Shown: positions 1 to 6,772 of the stretch, piece by piece | Numbering within the stretch: position 1 is the stretch's first letter | Layout of the letters: each line of letters begins with the position of its first letter | Source: Actinomycetota bacterium | Lineage (GTDB): Bacteria; Actinomycetota; Humimicrobiia; Humimicrobiales; Humimicrobiaceae | Assembly (NCBI GenBank): GCA_028697935.1 | Contig: JAQVEM010000017.1 | Location: 1-14,437 of the forward strand | Direction: 5' to 3' | DNA: 14,437 nt | Notes under the pieces: generated by a model | Databases searched by the model: none | The model's input: only the letters and a program-made list of their open reading frames with translations | Told to the model about the DNA's origin: nothing | Translations under genes and position numbers: made by a program

Positions 1-605
1 AGACTATTGGCCGGTTCAGGCTGGATGGAATACCACCGGCTCCCAGAGGTATTCCACAGATAGAGGTGACATTTGATATTGATGCTAATGGGATAGTAAA
101 TGTTTCTGCAAAAGATCTGGCTACAGGTAAAGAGCAGAAAATTACAATTACTGCAACATCACATCTAACAGAAGACGAGATTAAGAGAATGGTCAGGGAA
201 GCAGAAGAACATGCGGAAGAAGATAGGAGAAAAAGAGCTCTTGCTGATGCAAGAAATAATGGCGACAATCTTGCTTATTCCACAGAAAAACTGTTAAAAG
301 AACTCGGTAGTAAGGTTCCTGAGGATATGAGGAAGAATATAGAAGAGCAGATCAGTGTTTTAAGGAAAAGCCTGGAGTCAGAAGATGTTGATGGAATTAA
401 AAGAGAAACAGAAAAGTTGCAGAATATGCAGAATGAATTGTCCCAGAGGCTTTATGCTCAGACTGGCGCCGGGGCCGGTGCTGGTAGTGGAGAATACGGA
501 GGCGGAGGAGCTGAAAGCCAGCAACAGTCAGGAAGCAAGCAGAGTGGCAATGAAGAAGATGTAATAGATGCTGAATTTGAGGCAAAAGATGATGATAATA
601 AGTAA
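1..605 (+). CDS. dnaK: Chaperone protein DnaK (Hsp70), 3' end only
   Basis: This is the C-terminal part of DnaK, the ATP-driven Hsp70 chaperone that binds exposed hydrophobic peptide stretches in the cytoplasm with DnaJ and GrpE. The gene enters from the left; codons begin at base 3 and 200 residues are visible. The first visible residues (GIPPAPRGIPQIEV, then FDIDANGIVNVSAKD) are the hallmark end of the substrate-binding beta-sandwich. The helical lid follows, then a Gly-rich, Gln/Ser-rich tail ending in an acidic EEDVIDAEFE-type motif typical of bacterial DnaK. The GTG at 66 is not a start, because the conserved family sequence continues unbroken upstream of it. The ATPase domain lies outside the window. 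It is followed 66 nt later by hsp20 on the same strand, probably in one transcript. Identity is certain from the conserved motifs. Confidence 0.97.
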   Translation, partial: TIGRFRLDGIPPAPRGIPQIEVTFDIDANGIVNVSAKDLATGKEQKITITATSHLTEDEIKRMVREAEEHAEEDRRKRALADARNNGDNLAYSTEKLLKELGSKVPEDMRKNIEEQISVLRKSLESEDVDGIKRETEKLQNMQNELSQRLYAQTGAGAGAGSGEYGGGGAESQQQSGSKQSGNEEDVIDAEFEAKDDDNK

Positions 606-671
606 CGGTTAAAGCAACTAAAGGAATTTAAATATTAAAAACCATTAGGAAATAAAAGGAGGTGTATTTAT

Positions 672-1112
672 ATGCCGATAGTAAGATGGGATCCGTTTAG
701 CGAAATGCTTCAGCTTCGTGATGAAATAGGAAGATGGTTTGAAGGTAGTGCTGTTGAAAGAGAAAAAGGCAGAAAATCTGCAATATGGGCTCCAGATGTT
801 GATATTAAAGAAACAGATAAGGAGATCCAGATAAAAGCAGATTTACCGGGGATGAAACTGGAGGATATTGAAGTATCTGTAGATGATGACCAGCTTATAA
901 TTCAGGGTGAGAGAAAAGAAGAAAAAGAAGAAAAAGAGAAAGGTTATATAAGGGTAGAGAGAAATTATGGGTCTTTCTACAGAGCATTCAATCTTGGAGT
1001 TCCAGTAAAAGCAGACCAGATCAAAGCTACTTACAAAGATGGTGTGCTGGAGATTACTGTACCTAAAGCAGAAGCTAAAAAACCGAAGAAAATAGCAATA
1101 ACTTCAAAGTAA
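672..1112 (+). CDS. Small heat-shock protein, Hsp20/alpha-crystallin family
   Basis: An ATP-independent holdase that binds unfolding proteins in the cytoplasm and keeps them ready for refolding by DnaK and ClpB. The 146-residue length is normal for the family. Residues about 38-132 form the alpha-crystallin domain, with the ADLPG turn at 56-60 and the diagnostic DGVLEITVP segment at 123-131. A C-terminal I-A-I (141-143) matches the I-x-I tail that links subunits in oligomers. The N-terminal MPIVRWDPFSEM is also typical. Residues 81-90 are an unusually charged Lys/Glu run between beta strands. The start is set by a strong AAGGAGGTG ribosome-binding site at 656-664. The gene sits between dnaK and a dnaJ-like gene; no separate promoter is evident in the 66-nt gap after dnaK, so co-transcription with dnaK is likely. 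Confidence 0.96.
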   Translation: MPIVRWDPFSEMLQLRDEIGRWFEGSAVEREKGRKSAIWAPDVDIKETDKEIQIKADLPGMKLEDIEVSVDDDQLIIQGERKEEKEEKEKGYIRVERNYGSFYRAFNLGVPVKADQIKATYKDGVLEITVPKAEAKKPKKIAITSK

Positions 1113-1147
1113 CAGTTTAATGACAGGTTTGAAGAAAAGCAGATTTA

Positions 1148-1198
1148 TTGAAATGTCTGCCCATGACTGATAAAGTATAGTTGTGGGCAGACATTTTT
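1148..1198 (+). promoter_or_regulatory. Perfect 13-bp inverted repeat before dnaJ: terminator-like hairpin with possible embedded promoter
   Basis: AAATGTCTGCCCA at 1151-1163 is exactly repeated in inverted form at 1184-1196. In RNA the stem can be lengthened inward with wobble and Watson-Crick pairs to an 8-nt loop (about 1170-1177). Five T residues at 1194-1198 close it, which looks like an intrinsic terminator for hsp20. The next gene starts only 25 nt later, leaving no room for a promoter downstream. A promoter-like TTGAAA (1148-1153), 17-bp spacer and TAAAGT (1171-1176) lies inside the repeat, so the repeat could instead be an operator over the dnaJ promoter. Either reading is inference; the repeat itself is directly visible. 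Confidence 0.6.
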
Positions 1199-1222
1199 AA
1201 AAGATATAAAAGGTGACAAAAG

Positions 1223-2221
1223 ATGGTTGAATATAAAGATTATTATAAAATACTCGGGGTTAATAAAAATGCATCCCAGGATGATATAAAAAAAGCTTAC
1301 AGAAAACTCGCAAGGAAATATCATCCTGATACAAATCCTGATAACCCGGAGGCAGAGGAAAAATTTAAAGAAATCGGGGAAGCTTATGAAGTCTTAAAAG
1401 ACCCCCAGAAAAGAGCAAGATATGACCAGCTTGGTGCAAACTGGAAGCAGTATGCTGGTGCCGGTACGGGCAGGCCTGGTGGCCAGAGAACATATACTTA
1501 TGATTTTGGTGGTAAAGGGTTTGACTTCGGAGACATCGGAAGTGGCTTTTCTGATTTTTTCGAAATGTTTTTTGGAAAAGGAGCAGAGGAGAGATTTTCC
1601 AATTTAGGTTTTGATTTTGGTTCTAATTTTGAATCCGGGTTTGGTGGGAGAAGAAGCAGGACAGCAACTTCACAAAAAGGCCAGGATACACAGTCCAGTA
1701 TTAATATAACTCTGAGGGAAGCTTATACAGGTACCCAGAGAGTGCTTAAACTTCAAAAAGAAGGAAAGACCAGAACAATTAATGTAAAAATACCACGGGG
1801 GGTAAAAGATGGTAGCAAAATCAGAGTAGCCGGAGAAGGAGCACCTGGAGTACTTGGTGGTCAGGCTGGTGACCTGTATCTCGTGATAAAAATAAGCCCC
1901 CATCATTTTTTTACCAGGAAAAATGATGACCTATACTGTGAGATTCCGGTAACTATAAAAGAAGCCTATTATGGTGCAAAAATAGATATTCCAACTTTTG
2001 ATGGAAGGGTTATGGTAAAAATTCCACCAAAAACCCAGAGTGGAAAAACCCTGAGGTTGAGAGGAAAAGGAATGCCTAAGTTAAGAGGTGCTGGATACGG
2101 AGATCTTTATGCAAAAATAAAGATAGTTCTACCTGAAAGATTAACAGATGAGCAGCAGAGGCTTTTTGATGAATTTGCGAAAAGTTATGATGAAAACCCA
2201 AGGGTTAATATTATAGTATAA
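1223..2221 (+). CDS. DnaJ-class co-chaperone without zinc finger (CbpA-like)
   Basis: A J-domain protein expected to stimulate the ATPase of DnaK and deliver unfolded substrates to it. Residues about 5-70 are the J domain, with the catalytic HPD at 34-36 (KYHPDTNPDN). A Gly/Phe-rich linker runs from about 78 to 145. From about 157 two beta-rich substrate-binding domains of the DnaJ C-terminal type follow (IKIPRGV-like VKIPRGVKDG at 188-197, and GDLYLVI and GDLYAKI repeats). The four CxxCxGxG zinc-binding repeats of classical DnaJ are absent; the protein has a single cysteine. Its 332 residues fit CbpA/type-II DnaJ rather than DnaJ itself. The start follows an AAAGGTGA ribosome-binding site. 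It lies between hsp20 and clpB, consistent with a role in stress-time disaggregation; a canonical dnaJ may exist elsewhere in the genome. Confidence 0.93.
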   Translation: MVEYKDYYKILGVNKNASQDDIKKAYRKLARKYHPDTNPDNPEAEEKFKEIGEAYEVLKDPQKRARYDQLGANWKQYAGAGTGRPGGQRTYTYDFGGKGFDFGDIGSGFSDFFEMFFGKGAEERFSNLGFDFGSNFESGFGGRRSRTATSQKGQDTQSSINITLREAYTGTQRVLKLQKEGKTRTINVKIPRGVKDGSKIRVAGEGAPGVLGGQAGDLYLVIKISPHHFFTRKNDDLYCEIPVTIKEAYYGAKIDIPTFDGRVMVKIPPKTQSGKTLRLRGKGMPKLRGAGYGDLYAKIKIVLPERLTDEQQRLFDEFAKSYDENPRVNIIV

Positions 2222-2393
2222 AATATTAATATAAAATTTTATAATAGAAATAATATTGTAATTTATAAGCCTGAATTGACATTATGAGGGTACTATAGCA
2301 CTTGTTTTTAATATTCTAATTTTAGTTAGTTTCTTTTTAAATTGTTTTCATAGTTATGAGATTGTAAAAAAGTTATTAGTTATTTGTTAATTA

Positions 2394-2452
2394 CAGTCAG
2401 GCCTGTAATGCAGGCTATAAGCACACGAAAAAATAGCCTGTAAGAGGGACTG
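2394..2452 (+). promoter_or_regulatory. Structured leader of clpB with competing hairpins
   Basis: The 285-nt gap before clpB contains a compact self-complementary block. CAGGCTAT at 2411-2418 pairs perfectly with ATAGCCTG at 2433-2440, and CAGTC (2394-2398) with GACTG (2448-2452) can close a larger stem around it. The same CAGGC can instead pair with GCCTG at 2401-2405, giving a small 5-bp, 5-nt-loop hairpin, so the two folds exclude each other. GCCTGTAA occurs twice as a direct repeat (2401-2408 and 2436-2443). The block ends about 40 nt before the clpB ribosome-binding site. It resembles a regulatory leader or thermosensor, but no known riboswitch or T-box signature is recognised. The rest of the gap is AT-rich. 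Confidence 0.45.
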
Positions 2453-2506
2453 GCTGCTTAATATATTAAATTAAAAAATAATATCTGTTAAGGAGGTTAT
2501 AAATAA

Positions 2507-5101
2507 ATGCAGATTGATAAATTTACAATAAAAGCACAGGAATTATTAGCTGAAGCGCAAAGAATAGCTTCTGAAAATGGTAATCCATCTATTGATGATA
2601 TTCATCTTATGTATGCTATGCTGGAGCAGAGAGAAGGAATAATTTTACCCATACTCAGGAAACTTGAAGTTGATGTTGATAACCTGTTAAATAAAGTAAA
2701 AGAAGCTCTGGCAGGGAAGCCGAAGGTTTCGGGAGGCGCTGCACAATTATATATAAGTCCAGAACTTAATAACATTCTGAATAATGCATTTGACGAAGCT
2801 ACCCAGTTAAAAGATGAGTATATATCAACCGAACACATCTTAATATCTCTTGTACAGAGTGATGGTGAAGCTGGCAGGTTATTAAGGCAGTATGGGGTAA
2901 CAAAGGACAGAATATACAAGATTCTTGTAGAGATTAGAGGAAGCCAGAGAATAACAGACCAGAACCCGGAAGATAAATATCAGGCTCTTGAAAGATACGG
3001 AAAGGATATTACAGAACTTGCAAGAAGGGGCAAACTCGACCCGGTAATTGGAAGGGATAATGAAATTAGAAGAGTTATGCAGATACTTTCAAGGAGAACA
3101 AAAAATAATCCAGTACTTATTGGAGACCCGGGAGTAGGGAAAACTGCTATTGTTGAAGGTCTTGCTATCAGAATAGCATCGGGAGATGTTCCCGAAAGTC
3201 TTAAAAATAAAAGAATAGTAGCGCTGGATATCGGATCTCTTATAGCAGGTTCAAAATACAGGGGTGAATTTGAAGACAGGTTAAAAGCTGTTCTTAAAGA
3301 GGTATCAGAGGCGGAAGGAAATATAATATTATTTCTTGATGAACTCCACACAGTAGTCGGAGCAGGAGCAGCTGAAGGAGCTGTTGATGCATCAAACATG
3401 TTAAAGCCAATGCTTGCAAGAGGTGAGCTCCATGCAATAGGTGCAACAACAATTGACGAATACAGAAAATACATTGAAAAAGACGCAGCTCTTGAGAGGA
3501 GATTTCAGCCTGTTATTGTAAATGAACCATCTGTTGAGGATACTATATCCATACTCCGGGGCTTAAGAGAAAAATATGAAGTGCATCACGGCGTAAGAAT
3601 AAAAGACTCTGCTCTTGTTGCTGCAGCAGTTCTTTCAGATAGATATATATCCGACAGATTCCTGCCGGATAAAGCTATTGACCTTATTGATGAAGCTGCT
3701 TCAAAGCTGAGAATTGAGATAGATAGTATGCCGGCAGAAATTGATGAAATAGAAAGGAAGATAAAACAGCTCGAAATCGAAATTCAGGCGTTAAAAAAAG
3801 AAAGAGATAAAGCATCTCTTGCAAGAATGGAAAAAATAAATAAAGAGCTTGCTGAACTAAAAGAAAAAAGCAATTCAATGAAGGCACACTGGCAGCAGGA
3901 AAGAGAAATAATTAAGAATATAAGAAGTTTGAAAGAGGAAATAGAGAGAACAAAAATTGAAGCCGAACATGCAGAAAGAGATGCTGATCTCCAGAAGGCA
4001 GCTGAATTAAGATATGGTAAGCTTCTGGAACTTCAGAAAAAATTAGATGAGGAAAATAAGAAGCTCGAAGAGTTGCAGAAGGATTGCAAGATGTTAAAGG
4101 AAGAAGTAGACGAGGAAGACATTGCAGAGGTAGTTTCAAACTGGACCGGAATTCCGGTCGCAAGGCTAATAGAAACAGAAGTTGAGAAACTGGTTAAAAT
4201 GGAAGAAAGATTGAAAAAAAGAGTTGTAGGCCAGGATGAGGCGATATCTGTTGTTTCTAATGCTATCAGGAGAGCAAGAGCCGGACTGCAGGACCCGAAT
4301 CGTCCTATTGGTTCATTTATTTTCCTGGGGCCAACCGGTGTGGGTAAAACTGAACTTTCAAAAGCCCTGGCAGAGTTTCTGTTTGATGATGAAAGAGCAA
4401 TGATAAGAATAGATATGTCCGAGTATATGGAAAAACATACGGTATCGAGACTAATTGGTGCACCGCCAGGTTATGTTGGGTATGAAGAAGGCGGATATCT
4501 TACAGAAGCAGTAAGAAGAAAACCTTATAGCGTGATACTTCTGGATGAAATTGAGAAAGCACACAGTGATGTTTTTAACATACTGCTTCAGATACTGGAT
4601 GATGGCAGACTTACAGATGGGCATGGAAGGACTGTAGATTTTAAAAATACTGTCATTATCATGACATCCAATATTGGTAGCCAGTGGATAACTGAACTCA
4701 CTGATAAGGATGAGGAAGAGATGAGAAGAAGAGTTACTGAAGCAATGAAAGCAAGCTTCAAACCGGAGTTTCTAAATAGGGTTGATGACATAGTCATTTT
4801 CAACAGGCTGGGTATCGACGAGATAAAGAAAATTGTTGATATTCAGATTGAAAACCTGAGAAAAATTCTAAAAGATAAGAAACTTAATCTAGAAATAACC
4901 GAAAGTGCTAAAGAACTCCTGGCAAAAGAAGGGTTTGACCCGGTTTACGGTGCAAGGCCTTTAAAGAGGGTTATCCAGAATAAAGTTCAGAATGTACTGG
5001 CAATGAAACTATTGAATGGTGAGATAAAAGAGGGAGATACAATAATAATTGATGTAACCGGTCCGGAAGGAAGAATGCTGGATTTCAGGGTTAAGAAATA
5101 A
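2507..5101 (+). CDS. clpB: ATP-dependent disaggregase ClpB (Hsp104/Clp family)
   Basis: A hexameric AAA+ unfoldase that threads polypeptides out of aggregates with DnaK/DnaJ help, in the cytoplasm. The 864-residue length matches full-length ClpB. Order: N-terminal double Clp repeat (about 1-145); first AAA+ domain with Walker A GDPGVGKT (206-213) and Walker B LFLDE (275-279); long coiled-coil middle domain rich in Lys/Glu (about 400-535), which distinguishes ClpB from ClpA and ClpC and is the DnaK contact; second AAA+ domain with Walker A GPTGVGKT (608-615) and Walker B ILLDE (677-681); C-terminal D2-small domain. Pore-loop motifs KYRGEFE (250-256) and GYVGYEEGG (655-663) are intact. The start follows AAGGAGGT at 2490-2497, nine bases upstream of ATG. 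Nothing looks truncated. It ends the + strand chaperone block. Confidence 0.98.
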   Translation: MQIDKFTIKAQELLAEAQRIASENGNPSIDDIHLMYAMLEQREGIILPILRKLEVDVDNLLNKVKEALAGKPKVSGGAAQLYISPELNNILNNAFDEATQLKDEYISTEHILISLVQSDGEAGRLLRQYGVTKDRIYKILVEIRGSQRITDQNPEDKYQALERYGKDITELARRGKLDPVIGRDNEIRRVMQILSRRTKNNPVLIGDPGVGKTAIVEGLAIRIASGDVPESLKNKRIVALDIGSLIAGSKYRGEFEDRLKAVLKEVSEAEGNIILFLDELHTVVGAGAAEGAVDASNMLKPMLARGELHAIGATTIDEYRKYIEKDAALERRFQPVIVNEPSVEDTISILRGLREKYEVHHGVRIKDSALVAAAVLSDRYISDRFLPDKAIDLIDEAASKLRIEIDSMPAEIDEIERKIKQLEIEIQALKKERDKASLARMEKINKELAELKEKSNSMKAHWQQEREIIKNIRSLKEEIERTKIEAEHAERDADLQKAAELRYGKLLELQKKLDEENKKLEELQKDCKMLKEEVDEEDIAEVVSNWTGIPVARLIETEVEKLVKMEERLKKRVVGQDEAISVVSNAIRRARAGLQDPNRPIGSFIFLGPTGVGKTELSKALAEFLFDDERAMIRIDMSEYMEKHTVSRLIGAPPGYVGYEEGGYLTEAVRRKPYSVILLDEIEKAHSDVFNILLQILDDGRLTDGHGRTVDFKNTVIIMTSNIGSQWITELTDKDEEEMRRRVTEAMKASFKPEFLNRVDDIVIFNRLGIDEIKKIVDIQIENLRKILKDKKLNLEITESAKELLAKEGFDPVYGARPLKRVIQNKVQNVLAMKLLNGEIKEGDTIIIDVTGPEGRMLDFRVKK

Positions 5102-5190
5102 AAAGTTAAAAAATAAAAATTCTTAGCTTTGTAATTTATTCATATATTTGATATTAGAATATAAAGAATAAAACAGCATATGTCTTAAAT

Positions 5191-5227
5191 GGAGTTCGCC
5201 ATCTGTATGGTCAGACTGGCGAACTCC
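5191..5227. terminator. Hairpin between convergent genes, putative bidirectional terminator
   Basis: GGAGTTCGCCA (5191-5201) and TGGCGAACTCC (5217-5227) form a perfect 11-bp stem with a 15-nt loop, downstream of clpB on the + strand. The right arm lies inside the last codons of the - strand gene that converges here (its stop is at 5211-5213). The following T tract is short on both sides (CTTTTA at 5231-5236 on +; three T on -), so it may be a weak terminator or an mRNA 3'-end stabiliser serving both transcripts. Confidence 0.65.
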
Positions 5228-5687
5228 GGTCTTTTATACTAAGAAAAGTGTTTTTAATGTTATCATAGTGGGTCCCTCTCCAGTAGTATTTATCGCATTT
5301 TTTGCAGTAAAGAAAATTTTCCTGCGTTTTATATACATAAGGTGGTACCCTGTTTTTAATATCATCTTTTTTTACCTTTACAAGTTTCCTGTTGCATTCA
5401 ATACATCTCATAAGGTTGGGCTCTAATGATAAGCCAAGTTCTGATTTAACCTGTTCAAGTTGATTTTTTAATTTTACATCTTCAATATGAAGACATTTAA
5501 TAGTTCCATTCTTAAATTCTTTTCTTTCAAGCATTAAAGAATCACGGGTCAGGACAATCCTGTTAGTTTTTCTGGCTATTTTTATTATTTCATCGTCACT
5601 GGCGTCATTTATATATATAACATCATAACCAGCCATTCTCAGGTATTTTGCAAGTTTTCCAACCATTATGTCAGCAATGAATTTCAT
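5211..5687 (-). CDS. Mut7-C family PIN-like RNase with C-terminal zinc ribbon
   Basis: Resembles the Mut7-C RNase family, a PIN-like fold with a predicted metal-dependent nuclease site, named after the C-terminal part of the animal Mut-7 exonuclease. Residues 1-75 form the PIN-like part: KFIADIMVGKLAKYLRMAGYD (2-22, with Asp6), acidic residues 31-33 and the TRD at 47-49. From about 94 a four-cysteine zinc ribbon follows: C95-x-x-C98 and C128-x-x-C131, then a typical YYWRGTH (134-140). The 158-residue length is normal for the family. Its start lies 3 nt after the stop of the mgtC-like gene with no clear ribosome-binding site, so translation is probably coupled. Its 3' end overlaps the terminator hairpin. 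The cellular substrate in bacteria is not known to me; RNA cleavage is inferred from the family. Confidence 0.85.
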   Translation of the reverse strand: MKFIADIMVGKLAKYLRMAGYDVIYINDASDDEIIKIARKTNRIVLTRDSLMLERKEFKNGTIKCLHIEDVKLKNQLEQVKSELGLSLEPNLMRCIECNRKLVKVKKDDIKNRVPPYVYKTQENFLYCKKCDKYYWRGTHYDNIKNTFLSIKDRSSPV

Positions 5688-5690
5688 AAA

Positions 5691-6395
5691 TTAGTTTATT
5701 TGAATTTCTTCAATTTCTTTAAACTTACTTAATTTGTTTATTATTTTTGTAGAGAACTCCGGGTCTTTGCTATACAGGCTAATACTAAAAATTTTCCTAT
5801 TTTTTTCACTATCAAACCTGTATTTTTTACCTTTTATATTTGCAGATAACTTTTCAAATAAACCGGTAATTTTTTCTAAATCTTCAAAGCTCTCAGAAGC
5901 GATTATTCTTATTGTATAATTTGGTAACCTTAGGATTCTATCTTCTACATACTTTAAAATGCTTAGAGTAAGAAAGCACAATATGGTTACTACAAGGGCA
6001 AGATAATACATCTTGATTCCAAGAGCCATTCCTATTGAAGAAACAATCCAGATGCTGGCAGCCGTGGTTACTCCCTTTATGAGGGGGCCCTTCTTGAAAA
6101 TAGCTCCTGCCCCTATAAATCCAATCCCTGTAACAATACCGGCAGCTATTCTTGTCGGGTCTGTAACTTCTCGGCCCACAGATGTAAATCCCATATAAGA
6201 AATCAATGTAAAAGCTGTTGAACCGAGACAAACAAGAGCATGTGTTCTTAGTCCTGCCGGTCTATCTGCTTTTTCTCTCTGAAAACCTATTATACCTCCA
6301 AATATTAATGCAAGAACACAGGGAATTAGTATGTCGAGCATAAAAGAAGAAAAATTAAATTTTATTTCTAATAAAAATTCTTGTGCTAATTCCAT
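5691..6395 (-). CDS. MgtC/SapB family membrane protein
   Basis: An integral membrane protein of the MgtC/SapB family, a group linked to growth at low magnesium and to membrane ATPase modulation in some pathogens; its role in ordinary bacteria is unsettled. About the first 150 residues are hydrophobic with several membrane helices. They carry the family core: GGIIGFQREKADRPAGLRTH (33-52) followed by VCLGSTAF, RIAAGIVTGIGFIGAGAIF (82-100) and GVTTAASIW (108-116). From about 160 a soluble ACT-like C-terminal domain follows, as in long MgtC-type proteins, for a total of 234 residues. ATG at 6395 follows a close AAGGA; Met20 is a possible alternative start but has no better ribosome-binding site. 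It leads a two-gene operon with the Mut7-C gene and is divergent from the M50 protease. Confidence 0.9.
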   Translation of the reverse strand: MELAQEFLLEIKFNFSSFMLDILIPCVLALIFGGIIGFQREKADRPAGLRTHALVCLGSTAFTLISYMGFTSVGREVTDPTRIAAGIVTGIGFIGAGAIFKKGPLIKGVTTAASIWIVSSIGMALGIKMYYLALVVTILCFLTLSILKYVEDRILRLPNYTIRIIASESFEDLEKITGLFEKLSANIKGKKYRFDSEKNRKIFSISLYSKDPEFSTKIINKLSKFKEIEEIQIN

Positions 6396-6772
6396 TTCCT
6401 TATTTTTCTATATAATTTATGAAACTATTTTATCATATTTCAGGGTTTATTTGCTTTATCCAGACTAAAACACTCATTTTAATAATCTGGATACAGAGAG
6501 TACCTCTACCTCTCATATGGTTAAAAGGACAACGATGCTTCTATATTGGTTGTGAGAGCTTGATTAGATTTAATATTATTAATTTAATAGATATTTTTGA
6601 CCTGGATAGGTTATAATGTAAATAAAATCGAAGCAGCGAAAATTTTTAATAAATATTGTAAAAAGAGCTATTTAAAGCAAACCAGATAAGTATAATTAAA
6701 TAAATATAAATTATAAATTAATCCTGAGCCAGTAAATATTATTATTTAATAAAAGTCAGAGGAGAAGTTCAA
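6396..6772. other. 377-nt divergent intergenic region, no gene recognised
   Basis: This AT-rich stretch separates the - strand mgtC operon from the + strand M50 protease and should hold both promoters. A perfect TATAAT is at 6612-6617, with TTGACC at 6597-6602 but only nine bases between them. TTGTGA (6550-6555) with an 18-bp spacer to TATTAT (6574-6579) is a better-spaced + strand candidate. CTCTC at 6510-6514 can pair with GAGAG at either 6496-6500 or 6554-6558. An open frame of 65 codons (6419-6616) lacks a ribosome-binding site and family resemblance, and I do not call it. No tRNA, riboswitch or repeat family was recognised. Confidence 0.5.

Noticed and set aside
66..68. GTG as a start codon for the first gene
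   Set aside because: The DnaK sequence continues in frame upstream to the window edge, so this is an internal valine.
2295..2319. CIRCE-like operator (ATAGCACTT then ATATTCTAA) upstream of clpB
   Set aside because: The left half matches 7 of 9 but the right half only about 5 of 9, and the spacer is 7 rather than 9 bases.
2980..3474. 164-codon open frame antisense to clpB
   Set aside because: It lies wholly within a clearly conserved gene and its composition mirrors the clpB codons; it is a shadow frame.
6396..6520. Magnesium (M-box) riboswitch before the mgtC-family gene
   Set aside because: None of the conserved M-box segments could be found on the - strand leader.
6419..6616. Open reading frame of 65 codons on the + strand in the intergenic region
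   Set aside because: It has no ribosome-binding site, an odd Ile/Leu/Phe-rich composition expected from AT-rich non-coding DNA, and no recognisable family.
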